A stretch of 64,000 nucleotides of DNA, taken from assembly GCA_025765615.1 (NCBI GenBank), contig JAIVFJ010000274.1:1-64000 (forward strand), in the 5' to 3' direction. The DNA comes from Zopfochytrium polystomum. Taxonomy: Eukaryota; Chytridiomycota; Chytridiomycetes; Chytridiales; Chytridiaceae. The notes under the pieces are model-generated. The model was given only the letters and a program-made list of their open reading frames with translations. It did no database searches and had not been told where the DNA came from. Position numbers and translations under genes: made by a program. Shown here one piece after another: positions 21,018 through 31,769 of this stretch (the first letter of the stretch is position 1; each line of letters starts with the position of its first letter).

Positions 21018-21764
21018 TCACAATCCAAAAAGCATGGCAGCAACGGCAACGACGACAGCCGGCAGCGCAACTGCCTTCGCGCCGCCGTTCGCTCCGCTCT
21101 TTGACGACGTTGACGCCGTCGCGGCGGCGCTCGTGGGCTTTGCGGCCGAGGTAGTAGTAGCAGCCGGGGCAGAAGTAGTAGACGCGGCAGCATTGTTAGA
21201 CGAAGAACCACCAGCAGCCGGGGACGACGATGTCGCTGGCGCCTTAAACGTAGTAGTCCCCGCGCTAGCGGTTCCGTCGACGACGACGACGCTGGCGCGC
21301 ATGCCCTTCTGGCAGTGGTTGGGCTTGGTGCAGATAAAGTAGTAGGTGCCGGCCTTGGTGAAAGTGTACGCGTAGTCGGCGCTTTCACCCGAGTTAAGCT
21401 GGCCGGTGAGGTCGGCGAGTGGGGTGCAGGTGGTGTTGTCCGCGGCGGCGAGGGCGTTGTGTTCGCCGCCAAAGTTGAATTGGAACTGGGGGTTTGGGGG
21501 GGTTGGTGGTGGAAACGTTGAAGGGAGAGTGATGTCAGAGCTCCCTTTGATGATGATCATCATCTCGTTCGTCGAGCCTCCTCCCTTTCTTCTCCCACGA
21601 CGATCAAACTCACCGAGTCGCCCGTGGTAATCTGGGTCGGGACATCGTCGTAGTCGTAGTCGTCTGCCGTCGTCTTGATGACGTACGTCGTAGCAACTAC
21701 GGAGTTGACCGCAGCAGCGGCAGCAATCATGGCAACGGGAAGAAGACCTTTGAGAAGCATCATG
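21018..21764 (-). CDS. Cupredoxin-domain surface protein A
   Basis: Two exons, 21764-21615/21614 and 21485-21018, joined in phase 0 at GDS|FQFNFGG (donor gtgagt, acceptor cag). The signal peptide is MMLLKGLLPVAMIAAAAAVN, followed by strand YVIKTTADDYDYDDVPTQIT. The cupredoxin core holds the type 1 copper ligands His (FGGEHN), Cys (YYFICTKPN), His and Met (NHCQKGM); TTCTPL and the second Cys of NHC probably form the disulfide. A Ser/Thr/Ala-rich stalk of about 60 residues follows, then a hydrophobic C-terminus (AVALPAVVVAVAAMLFGL), typical of GPI-anchored fungal cupredoxins (extracellular serine-rich proteins). Probably a cell-surface copper protein of unknown reaction. Paralogues lie at 28932-29712 and 30430-31164. 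Confidence 0.88.
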   Translation of the reverse strand, partial: HDASQRSSSRCHDCCRCCGQLRSCYDVRHQDDGRRLRLRRCPDPDYHGRLGEFDRRGRRKGGGSTNEMMIIIKGSSDITLPSTFPPPTPPNPQFQFNFGGEHNALAAADNTTCTPLADLTGQLNSGESADYAYTFTKAGTYYFICTKPNHCQKGMRASVVVVDGTASAGTTTFKAPATSSSPAAGGSSSNNAAASTTSAPAATTTSAAKPTSAAATASTSSKSGANGGAKAVALPAVVVAVAAMLFGL

Positions 21765-22500
21765 CTTCTTGTGCAAGGAGGGTGAGTAGAGATCGCTGTG
21801 ACGGTGATGAGCGTCGGCGTGCGTGAGGGTGTGTGTCTGGTGTCAGTCGTGTGAGGGTTAAAGAAGCAAAGTGAGAAGGACGCTGAAAAGCCTTTTTGTT
21901 CGCACATTTTTGGAGCGGCGCACGATTTCCTAATTTGGCAAGTGAAATCGGCCCACACACGGCTGGTCGTTGGAAGCTTCCACAAGCGAAGTTCCCAACC
22001 CCACACACAAGCAACCCCTTGTGACCTGGGTGGCACCAGCATATCGTGAGTTGGAATACGAAACTGCGTTTCGTCCTCCCTCGTCCAAGTGTAGTTGTCG
22101 TTGTCTCTGTTTGTCACATCGTTGGATGACAGAAGTCTGGAGAGTTAGTGTGTCCCGCGAGAAGATGCATATGCAATGGAGACAACAGTGGCAACATAAT
22201 TAATTAAGGAGCAGCCTCTTATTATCGTGTCTCTGGTATTGCGGCTTATTTTAATTTCACGAAATTGCGTTCGACAGCAAATGATGGGTCAACTATTTCC
22301 TTTCGGTGTCCTGTGATCCATGTGTCTGTCGAAAGTGCATGCCAATTACTTGTCTCGAACTCTTCCCAGCTGCGGCGATCAAGGCGTCCTCGCGCTGTAC
22401 TGTACATCCGACGACGTACGCTCGCCTGCTCTAGCTTGGATCAGCACCTCGGCGCGATAGAGCTGTCCGAGCATCGCCGCCGTGCGCAACTCTGTGCGGC
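21765..22500. other. Upstream region of cupredoxin A
   Basis: No gene recognised. This piece is absent from the otherwise matching block at 28.5 kb, so it arrived with, or was lost from, one of the two duplicate blocks. Confidence 0.4.
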
Positions 22501-23140
22501 AATCGAGAGTCGCATCTCCTTCGGCGTCGGCGTCGGCGTCGATCTCGTTGGCGATCCCTGCGGCAGAGTCCTGGGTTGTTTTTATCCCACTTTACCTGCA
22601 CGGGCAGAGTCAGCGGGTTTTAAGTCAGATCGGCGTGTTCCTCCGACTTGGGGAAGGGGTGAAGCGATCACGTGCAGCGAGTAATCAATCGTCCACGTGG
22701 ACTCACCCGGCCCGAATCGGACATCGAACACGAAATCCAGCGAGGGCGTTGCCTTGCGATCTCACTACCCGGCGTACATCATTCAGAAACAATAGATACT
22801 GTAGATTCTATCAAATCGATAACATTCATCCAACAGAATTGCGAGCACACAAATACTACAAATACGTACTTTATTGCGCTCCACTCTCCACTCGTCCAAT
22901 AATCCCGCCCGAACTGGCCAATGCCGACAACGCCCCAAGCATACTCACCCGACTACCACAACCAAGCCCGCCGCAACCGCCACCACCGCCGTGGCGCACC
23001 ACGTCGCTTCAGACGTCGAGTCCAGCGACAGCCCCACTCTTCGACGACGTGGACGCGGTAGCTGTCGTCGTCCCAGCCTCAGACACCGACGACGACGACG
23101 ACGACGACGCGGATCCCGTTGCAGCCGCCTTAATGAGTAT
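22500..23140. repeat. Segmental duplicate of 28520-29110
   Basis: Matches the later block over most of its length: ttcggcgtcggcgtcggcgt, gggaaggggtgaagcgatc, cggacatcgaacacgaaatc, gataacattcatccaacaga. The match ends abruptly at about 23140, inside a cupredoxin tail, where AT-rich sequence begins. Confidence 0.8.
22960..23140 (-). pseudogene. Truncated cupredoxin gene (C-terminal tail only)
   Basis: The minus strand reads KAAATGSASSSSSSSVSEAG, then TTTATASTSSKSGAVAG, matching the stalk of the gene at 28932-29712. It reaches a stop shortly after that, before the hydrophobic tail ends. The entire copper-binding domain, intron and signal peptide are missing, cut off at about 23140. This is the fourth cupredoxin copy in the window. 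Confidence 0.75.
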
Positions 23141-24270
23141 TGATCTTTCCGGGAGACACCATTTGTTTACCGTCCGCACCCCTTCAATAATGACATTGAT
23201 GTCCTCACTATGAATGTCGATATTGACAATCAGTTCAAACGGCTCATAAAGTATGTCTCACCGCGAAGATATCAAGGCATTGACCAGCAGGTCTTGGTGT
23301 ATGCGTCTGAAGATCCAAACTCCCATGGTTGGCCGCCATCGTGATGGAAACGAGACGACCAGAATGGTGCTGACGCAAAATTATTGCTTTCTGAGGACAA
23401 TGAAAACTACCAAAGGCAAAAGGGCAATGTGGAGGCCGCAGATTTTGCAAAGTAATGCGGGAAGCCTATGAAACACTTGATTCCTCTGGGTTGACTGACG
23501 AAACGTGCGACAATTGAATGGCAAATTCGAAAAATTGCTTGAACCAGCTGTAAAAGTGTTTTACTCAGACCCTCCATCATTTGCCCACTCCTTATCGGAC
23601 AGAGAGGTCAAGCTAGAAGACCATATTCCACTATCGGGATTTCCCTACGAATTGGTATTCTGGAGGGTCTCACTGCTTTTTGCTGAAGTTACCGCCTATC
23701 CCGTGAACGGCTTCGGAAACATCCACAGAATGTGGAGTATGAGCGGAACCTTCGTGCAAAGCAGACAAACAACAATAAATGCAACTCCTCTGAGTTCAAA
23801 GGATGGCAGGGAAACCAGGAAATGGCAGAGTTTCTCAGATGTCATTTGATGCTGTTGATTTATGGGACAAATTCTGCTTAGCAAAAAGAGTAAGATTTCT
23901 TGGCTGGACTCTGACACCCACTCCATTCAATTTCGCCGCTCTTCAGTGTTTTCTCATACGAGCCACACCACGCTTAGTAACTGCTGGTATGTTCCAATAA
24001 GTAAAATGCATTGTTCTTACACTAACCCTCCGTTTGCCTTGTCGACTTTTGAAAACAAGTCCATTCCTGCGGCAAGTGATCTTAATGAGAATATCCAGCC
24101 CCTAGGAAGAAAATCAGGTTGTCTGAGAGGCCCACATCTCAGCGGAAAAAAATTGGCTGAAATCGCGGGGAACTCGCAAGTGTGGAAAGTTGGCAAGCGG
24201 AAAAGAAAATCAATAAATCAAATAGCAGTCGTAACAACAGACCCTAAACATCTTTCACCTTAAACAGAAC
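23141..24270 (+). other. AT-rich block that truncates the cupredoxin copy
   Basis: Clearly AT-richer than its flanks. The plus strand shows pieces that look like old coding sequence in shifting frames: NDIDVLTMNVDIDNQFKRLI (near 23200), YVSPRRYQGIDQQVLVYASE (near 23255), LLEPAVKVFYSDPPSF (near 23540) and KLAEIAGNSQVWKVGKRKRK (near 24155). No family recognised and no terminal repeats found, so the nature of the element is open. It probably inserted into, or recombined with, the duplicated block. Confidence 0.4.
23531..23612 (+). repeat. Dispersed repeat, copy 2
   Basis: See 20127-20215. This copy sits inside a longer AT-rich element, suggesting that the repeat belongs to the element and that copy 1 is a short remnant of it. 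Confidence 0.65.
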
Positions 24271-24736
24271 TTGATCGCACGGAAGTAGTCGCTGTCCCAC
24301 ACCCCAAGGAGCAGAGCAGCGTTGCCGCCTGTCATAACGCGGCGAGGGCCCGAGCTGTTCATTGTCATTGAGGTATCTATTCTATCGCTCCGTAAACATT
24401 CTTCTCCCCGTTTGACAACTGTACCCGCTTATCTTTTTTTCGCTTTCCCTGTGTAGGTGTAGTCATTAGTCAAGCCTCTTACGAGCCCACCAACCCAAAG
24501 CCCAATCCTTGTTGTCTCAGACGTCAGCCGCTCGTTGACGGCCCTGTGGAATGGAGAATTGTCGTAAATTCGCTTTTTTATCATTTAGTTAACGATTCTT
24601 GGGGGGTTTGGGCGAAGCCCACTCTGCCGTCGTTGGACTCCAGCGAATCTATACGAAGCTTCCATTAGGAGGACCAAATGTAGATTATATTGGTTGAGTG
24701 AACTCGGATATTATAACGTACCCCGTTCCTCATTTC
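24271..24736. other. Intergenic, no gene seen
   Basis: 3' flank of the kinase-like gene. No coding pattern seen. Confidence 0.4.
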
Positions 24737-27110
24737 TCATTTCTTCTTGCCTCCCCCCACCACCTCCGCCTCTCGCCGGCTTTGCCGCCGCAGCAGCAGC
24801 CGGTTTCGCGGCCACCTGCTGTTGCTTGGACTCGTACCCTGTTGCTGCTTTGGAGTCCGCTTGCTGCTGCTTTGTCGTAGCTTGCTGCGGCTTTGATGAA
24901 GCGTTCTGCTTCTGCACCATCGCCTGTTTGCCCCCAACGCTGCCGCCACCTCCACCTCCCCCGGTACCACTGGACCGTGAAGCCATCTGCGGCTTCTGAG
25001 CCGGCGCCGCCTTCGTCGTGACACCGCCACCGCCGGCACTGCCAGCATTCCTCGCAGGGCTCTTTGCTGCACTACCTCCACCGCTGCCGCCACCGCCACC
25101 GCTGGTAGTACGCGCGGGAGCCGCCTTGCTGGCCACAGAGCCGCCCGCGTTAGCCCGAGCCCCAGGTGTTTTCGAGCCACCACCACCTCCGCCGCCACCG
25201 GCACCCGCTCCTCTTCTCGTCGTAACCTTTGCTGCACCACTGCCGCCAGCCCCGCCGCCTCCACCACCTGCTTTGCTGCTCGACCCAGTCCCCTTGCTGC
25301 CGCCACCGTTCCCGCCGACGCTACGTCCGCCTGTCGGCGCCTTACTTGCTCGTGCCGCTCGCTTTGGCGCCGCTGCCGCCTCCACTGCCGCCGATCTTGG
25401 TCGCACCACCTTTGGCGTCTGGGGCTCCCCCGCCGCCACTACGCGTCGTTCCTACTACCTTACTACCAGCTTCCGGCTCCTTTGCCTCCGTCCCCAACAT
25501 TTGCACTAGCGCCGCGTCCCGCTGCTGTGTTTTCGCAACGCCAGTCTTTCCTGCACCGCCCTTGGCGGATGCAGCATCGGTGCCGCCGCGAGTCGTTATT
25601 CCTGCCTTAGTGCCAGTTTCGGTTCCTTTGCCATTGGCGCCAGCTTTACCGCCTGCGCCCCCGCCCCCAGCTTTGCTCGAACCACCATTCGTGGCTGCAA
25701 CCCGACCACCGCCACCCCGACTCGTTCCCCCTGCGTTGCCGCCAGCCGGAGCTTGCTTGCCTCCGCCACCGACGTTTCCGCGCCCCGCAACGGTTTTTCC
25801 CTCTTTACCGCCGGAGCCGCCACCGCCGCCAGCTTTGCTTGCGCCGCTCTTGACGGATCCAGCACCATTGCCACTTGTTGTTATTCCCGCTTTGCTAATA
25901 GCTGGGGTTGCTTTCCCCGCCGCCTCCGACGTTCGAGCCGGTTGCCGCGACCCGCAGTCGCGGTCTTGCCGGTGGTTCCCTGCGTTTTACCGCCGCCGCC
26001 GCCGATTGCTTTACTTGCAACGCCCTTGGCGGCTCCAGCAGCGCCACGTCCTTCACCACGGGACTTCCCTTCCGCCGGAGTAACTTTCCCACCGCCTCCA
26101 ATGTTCGCACCGGTGCTCCACCCGCTTTGCTGCTGCGGCTGTCGCTAGGTTTACCAGCACCGTCTTTGACCGTTCCTCGAGCTTTGCTGCCGCCCTGGGT
26201 TCGTTTCCCGCTACCTCCACCTGTGCCTGTGCCGCGTCCCGCTGTTGTGGTCTTTACATTGGAACCAAACGCTTTGGTACCTCCGCCGCCGACGCCGCTG
26301 CCGCCAACAGCTTTGCCTGCACCGCCTTTGGCGGCTTCAGAAACACCACTGCCGCCTGATTTGCTGCCAGCCCCGGCTGGGTTTCCTTTCCCGCCGCCTC
26401 CGCCGCTCGTGCCGGTGACCCGTCCCGCTGCTGTGGTCTTGCCTGTGGTGCCAAGTGCTTTACCGCCACCGCCACCACCACCGCCGCCAGCTTACCCGCA
26501 CCGCCCTTGGCGGTTGCACCAGCAAGGACGGCGCCACCGCCACGGGTCGCGGCTCCCGCCTTGCCTCCAGCACCGACCGCCCGGGCGGATGTTTGTCGTT
26601 GGTGACCCAACCAGTGGCGCCGCCCTTGTTCGCACCTCCGGACGACGCGCCAGCTTTTCCGCCAGCTGCAGTCCCCTTGCCGCCGGCTCCCCCGCTGCCT
26701 TTCCCCCCAGCCGCCGCCGCCTGCGACTTGCTACTGCCGCCGCCCGGCTTTCCGCCTCCGCCGTCACGCTTGCCACCCGAACCGGTCCCCGTCCCAGCTT
26801 TACTGCCAGCCGCATTAGCTTTGCCTCCCACCCCAGCCGCATTTCCAGCACCGCCTCCACCGTCCTTCATCTTTCCACCCGCCACCCCAGCCTTCCTGGC
26901 AGTTTCGCCGCCACCGCTGACTTTGCTCCCACCGGCGCCTCCCTTCCCTGCCGCATCCATCGCCGCCGCCGCCGCCTTCCCGCCCTTGCTCCCGGTGCCG
27001 CTCGTCTTCGCTCCATCACCGCCAGCGTTCTTCGCCCCCGACGAGCCGCCGCACGCGCCACCGGCGCGTCGGAAAAGCTCGCGGCCTTCGCGGAACTTGA
27101 ACCCGGCGGC
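24737..27110 (-). repeat. 2.4-kb Gly/Ala/Lys low-complexity coding tail
   Basis: Minus strand reads units such as GGKGSGGAGGKGTAAGGKAG and SKAGGGGGGAGGSGAAK, with frame changes near 26600 and again before 25440. The last 200 bases become Gln-rich (KPQQATTKQQQADSKAATGY), then AAAAAAKPAR and GGGKKK-stop. This end is nearly the same as the end of the ART 1 tail at 5250-5400. Confidence 0.65.
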
Positions 27111-28271
27111 GGAGCAGGCCATGCGGACGGCGAAGCGGTCGCGGAGCTGGCGGCCCTCGACGGTGTCGGGTGGTTGAGATTTTCTTTGCTGTTTTGCGGG
27201 CGTTTGGGGTTTGTGTGAGGGTATTGTGAGAGATGAAAGCAACTTTCCAAACAAACGGTGGGCAGCACGTTACCAGATCCCCAGTCGATGAGCTCCATCT
27301 TTGGAACGGTTCCCTAGAGACACTCATAAGTTTTCCAGATGAACCCGTTCATCTCAGCCTCTCATCCAAACTCAACTGGCTTATCGCTGGGACTAGCGTG
27401 CACGCGGATATTGGCCGGCAGCGGGTCATAATGGACGTAGCCCGTATCCTTCTGCTTCTGCGCGACCTGGCTGTAAATGGCGTCACTGAGTTTCACCTTG
27501 TTGGGTGGCTTTCGGGTTTTTCGCTTGACAGGAGGAACTTTGACTTTGCCTCTGTGCTTTCCTTCTGGGTGTATAGCCAGTCTTTCAAACCGGTGGTGCC
27601 GACTTTTTTTTTGCACCATCTTGTTGCCTTCTGCCGAGATGAGCTGGCCGGCTGAACAAATCGAGTTGGGGTTCGTGACTTGACGAGACTCAGACTGGGG
27701 ATGAAAACAAACGGTACCTGCACGCGTTGCGTCCACTTCGACTTGGCCAATCTTTGTAGTGGGCAACGCTTCCTTGTAAATCACTTCGTTCGGCCCATGC
27801 TTAGCTTTGTATACAGTCGAAACCGTGCCCTGCTGGCCGACTTTGTCGCCGAGCTTGCCATTGGAAGCGGAGTTAACTTTTTTTTTCCGCCTTTCCCTGG
27901 AGAGAACGGCATTGAAGGTAGAAGGCTCACCTGAACTGACACACCGCCCACCGTTTCAGTGGTCCCAGACTGTTGATCGCGACAACGATAAAGGGAGAGG
28001 GAATGAGTTGTGAAACAGAGAGACTGATGAGAAATGAATCTTTTAACCTTTGATGGCGCACTGCTGCTACTTCCTTCTCCGCCCGACGCGAGCGCGTACG
28101 GCGGGATGGTCTGGAAAAGGACATAGATGGCTGCCACAAGAAACAGGATGCGAGCGAAGACCGCGGCGGCGGCGGCGGCGGCATCGCCGGGGGGAGCGGG
28201 CGGGAAGGCGATGCGGGCGACATGGGCGACCGCGGCGGACCGTGGGCGAAGGCATTTTCGTTGTTTTCCAT
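24737..28271 (-). CDS. Atypical protein-kinase-like protein with long Gly/Lys tail
   Basis: A consistent phase runs from the ATG at 28271 (MENNENAFAHGPPRSP, Pro-rich) through exons 28271-28048, 27969-27931, 27896-27718, 27630-27377, 27313-27269 and 27188 onwards. Kinase-like landmarks appear in order: Gly-rich loop GQQGTVSTVYKA; the VIYKEA lysine; a catalytic-loop-like VHYDPLPANIRV (HYD for HRD, Asn kept); and ELIDWGSGN (DWG for DFG), with about 90 residues between Lys and HYD, normal for kinases. Past DWG a helical part (VEGRQLRDRFAVRMACSAAG) leads to LFRRAGGACGG. A Gly/Ala/Lys tail then runs to about 24737, ending AAAKPAR...GGGKKK. The tail changes frame several times and a one-base shift lies just before its end. 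The second intron would be only 34 bases. Activity is uncertain; it could be a pseudokinase or a phosphotransferase. Confidence 0.55.
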
Positions 28272-28931
28272 GGGCGCAGCCTGCGTGTCTCTCACCCTAA
28301 CTCTTGTTTCGGTCCAATCGTTTTTTCAACCGATGACCAACGGAGCTCGGACTTGACCAAACCCCCAAACGGAGGAGTCAACCTTGTTGCGCGGAACTCT
28401 CGCCTTCGTCACGGTCTTGCAAATACAACTTTCTCTTGCCGCCAGATCATCCTCGTGCCCCGTCCTTGAAGGAAGTGCAACGTGAAGAACCGTCAAACAT
28501 TGAAACATCTTACCCGCGACAGATACGTACTCTTTCGGCGTCGGCGTCGGCGTCGATTTCGTTGGCGATCCCTGTGGTACAGTCGTGGGTTGTCGTTGAC
28601 CCCTCTTGACTTGCACAGGCAGAGTCAGCGGGGTGCAAGTCAGATCGGCGCGTTCCTCCGGCTTGGGGAAGGGGTGAAGCGATCCACGTGCAGCGAGTAA
28701 TCGTCCACCCGGCCAGAATCGGACATCGAACACGAAATCCAGCGAGGGCGTTGCCTTGCGGGATCTCACTGCCCGGAGTACATCATTCAGTTACTATAGA
28801 TTCTATCAAATCGATAACATTCATCCAACAGAATTGCGAGCACACAAATACGTACTTTATTGCGCTCCGCTCTCCACTCAATCCAATAATCCCTCCCGAA
28901 CCGGCCAATGCCGACACCGGCCCAAGCATAC
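28272..28931. other. Duplicated intergenic block
   Basis: Matches parts of 20.6-20.9 kb and 22.5-22.95 kb. Lies between the kinase-like gene and cupredoxin B. No supported gene. Confidence 0.5.
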
Positions 28932-29712
28932 TCACCCAACCACCACAACCAATCCCGCCGCAACCGCCACCGCCACCACCGCCGCAACAACCACAGCATC
29001 ACCTCGCGCCTCAACAGCGACAGCTCCACTCTTCGACGACGTGGACGCGGTAGCTGTCGTCGTCCCAGCCTTAGACCCCGACGACGACGACGACGACGCC
29101 GATCCCGTTGCAGCCGCCTTCGACGTCGTCATCTCCGACGTCATCCCCGACGACGACGGCATCTCGGACCCCGAGGCGGTCCTCGTCGACGGCGCCGTCG
29201 TGACCCCAGACACGGGCGTCCCATCGACAACGACGACGCTCGCTCTCATGCCCAACTGGCAGTGATTTGGTTTCGTGCAGATAAAGTAAAACGTGCCGGC
29301 GGTCGCGAAAGTGTGGTTGTACCCGTCGGCGGGGGAGTCGCCCGAGTTGAGCTGGCCGGTGAGGTCGGCGAGCGGGGTGCAGGTGGTGTTGTCGGCGGCG
29401 GCGACGGCGTTATGTTCGCCGCCGAAATTGAATTGGAACTGGGGGGAGGGGCGGGGTGGTGGTTGGGATGTGTACAAGTTAGCGCTTAAGAGAAGATATG
29501 GTATCCATGTCGAAGGCGTGTTTTGGCCATCTCAACGCTAGCGCGACGCGGGGTATGCAGCTTACCGAGTCGCCCGTGACGATCTGGGGCGGAACGTTGT
29601 CGTAGTTGTAGTCGTCGTCCAAGGTCGAAATGATGAAGGTGGTTGCGTGGGTGTAGTCCACGAGGGCGGCGAGCGCGATAGAGGCTGCGGGGACGAGGCT
29701 CTTGAGTAACAT
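28932..29712 (-). CDS. Cupredoxin-domain surface protein B
   Basis: Exons 29712-29566 and 29438-28932, phase 0, same intron position as cupredoxins A and C (donor gtaagc, acceptor cag before FQFNFGG). The signal peptide starts MLLKSLVPAASIALAALVDY. Copper ligands are all present: GGEHN, FICTKPNHC, QLGM. A long Ser/Thr/Ala stalk (about 70 residues) ends in a hydrophobic AAVVAVAVAAGLVVVVG for a GPI signal. It is the closest relative of the truncated copy at 22960-23140. Likely a cell-surface blue-copper-type protein; partner and reaction unknown. Confidence 0.88.
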
Positions 29713-30429
29713 GGTGGGTTGTGAGGCCAGGGCAGCAAACGAGTGTGAAGGGATGCGGAGGATGGAGAGCGAGTCGGATGGCTTTTTAATGAGAGGAGCA
29801 GCGTTTCGGAGAGACAGTGGCACTGTGTGCGCGTGTGCGTGTGCGTGTGTATGTGTGTGGCTGGGCCGGCCACAAATCGAAAAGCGCTTTTTGGTGGTGT
29901 GGCGCATTGAAATTGCGCGAAGATCCACGTTTGTGGCGTCAAAAAATCAAATTTGCAGTGACGCCCCCCAACACTCACATTTGCATAAGACGAAGCCAAC
30001 GGCTTTCACTCCTTCTGGTCCCGTCGAATCTCTCTTGCTTGGCCTTCTCACACAATGTGGGCAATGCCAGCAGATCCGATCGACACTCACACCCCCGTTC
30101 GCCGACCGTCCTCACCCCTCCCGTCATTTCCATCATCGTCAAAGACGTCGGCCCGCCCGGCGGAGTTTCGTTCTCTTCGATAAGCGGCGTTACAGAGAAC
30201 CAACCGAAGACGGCGAAGATTGCAGGCCGACTCCCCTGACAAGTCACCTCCTGGCCGCCTAAAGCGGGGCGCGTGACGTTCTTTGTTCGTTTTTTTTCCG
30301 GCGCCCCTGAAGCGCCATCCACAAAGGACGGCGAAAAAAAAAGAAAGTGGATACAAAGAAACTCGGTTTGCCAAACTCGTAAAGAAGCAGGCACACCCAC
30401 TCGGGAGAGGATATCTCCACACCACCACC
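29713..30429. other. Spacer between cupredoxins B and C
   Basis: A gtgtgcgtgtg run lies near 29823-29862. The rest has no supported gene; it is the promoter region of cupredoxin B and the 3' flank of cupredoxin C. Confidence 0.4.
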
Positions 30430-31164
30430 TCACACCGCAAACAACGCCACGACCGCCGCGGCGCTGCCCGCAACCGCAATCTCCATCGCGCCGCCAACAC
30501 GTCCACCAGCCGCGCTCTTCGAACTCGTCGACGCCGCGGCCGACGCCGTCGTCGATCCGCTCGCCGCCGCCTTGCTGCTGGTCGTCGCGGTCGGCGCCGC
30601 CGTAGGTTGCGTCGACCCATCCTCGCCCGCATCCGAGCTCGCCTTGGTCGTCTTAAACGTCGTCAACCCGGAGCTCGCCGTCCCATCCACCACCTCCACG
30701 CTAGCCCTCATGCCCTTCTGGCACTCGCCCGGCTTCGTGGAGATGAAGTTGTAGACGCCGGCTTTGGTAAAAGTGTAAGTGTACCCGTCGGCGGGGTTGT
30801 CGCCCGAGTTGAGCTGACCCGTCAGGTCGGCGAGAGGGGTGCAGGTGGTGTTGTTGGCGGCGGCGACGGCGTTGTGTTCGCCGCCAAAGATGAATTGGAA
30901 CTGGGGGTTGGGGGTGTTAGCTGAGCCGGCGGGGTGGTCCTGTATGGCTGTCTTTCGTTCCCTCTCTTCTGTTTTCTCCACTCACACACACGCAAAACTC
31001 ACCGAGTCGCCCGTGATGATCTTTGCGGGGACGTGGTCGTAGTTAAAGTCGTCGTCGAGCGACGTGATGACATAGGTCGTGGCAGCGACCTGGCTCACGG
31101 CGACGGCGACGGCGGCGGCGAGGACGGCGGCGGCAGGAACAACGAGGCCCTTTGCAATGAACAT
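30430..31164 (-). CDS. Cupredoxin-like surface protein C lacking copper ligands
   Basis: Exons 31164-31003 and 30900-30430, phase 0, same architecture as A and B: signal peptide (MFIAKGLVVPAAAVLAAAVA), cupredoxin core, Ser/Thr/Ala stalk, hydrophobic end (GSAAAVVALFAV). The first ligand His is kept in GGEHN, but the second ligand block reads FISTKPGECQKGM, so Ser replaces the ligand Cys and Glu replaces the ligand His. Type 1 copper binding is therefore unlikely. The frame is intact and the fold residues are kept (TTCTPLADLTGQLNSG), so it is probably a working structural or divergent paralogue rather than a dead gene. Confidence 0.87.
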
Positions 31165-31267
31165 GGCTGGCTGTGATCAGATGATTGAGGCAGAAGGCAG
31201 GAGCGGGATGAGACCAAGAGACAGAAAAAGTGTGAATTTCTGAGAGAAGGCGGTTTGCTGTTGAGGT

Positions 31268-31275
31268 TTTTATAC
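31268..31275 (-). promoter_or_regulatory. TATA box of cupredoxin C
   Basis: Minus strand reads gggtataaaaacc about 105 bases upstream of the ATG at 31164. Nearly the same string stands upstream of the micro-exon gene at 39626. Confidence 0.6.
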
Positions 31276-31737
31276 CCTAACGCTATTCCAAATTTGGGGG
31301 GTCGAGCGCCCCAAAAATGGCGACAAGAAGCCAACTCTTGCGGCCAACGATCCAAGTGATCGAGACCAAGAGACAGAAAGAGTATGATGAAGGCAGTTCC
31401 TGTTGAGATTTTCGCCTCCAATTTTTGTCTGTCACAATGACGACAAAATGGACCAATGCCGACCGACTGCGGCTGCCGGTTGCCCATTTATAGTAAGCGT
31501 GTTCACCTCCGAAAAGGAAGACTTCCGTTCTTGGATTGAGAAGGCTCCAGCGTCGAAGCTTCCGGCAGGACCTCTTCATGTGTTGGCGGCGGCCGACTTT
31601 GAACGGACCCAGCCGCGAGGCTGCAAAAGAGAAACACCCACATCAACGCCAACACTACTACCTTATACCAAAAGCTATCGGAACAAAAAATACGAAGCGA
31701 GGCAACCAACAAAAGTCCCAACTTTAGAAAAGGAAAA

Positions 31738-31769
<32 letters not shown>

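Noticed and set aside
25018..27218. Pro-rich plus-strand frames across the second tail
   Set aside because: Same reason: the minus strand joins in phase to the kinase-like exons.
28060..28205. Possible transmembrane helix (VFARILFLVAAIYVLFQTI) at the kinase N-terminus
   Set aside because: It lies in a frame without an ATG, and the splice phases support the MENN frame instead; only a one-base error would rescue it.
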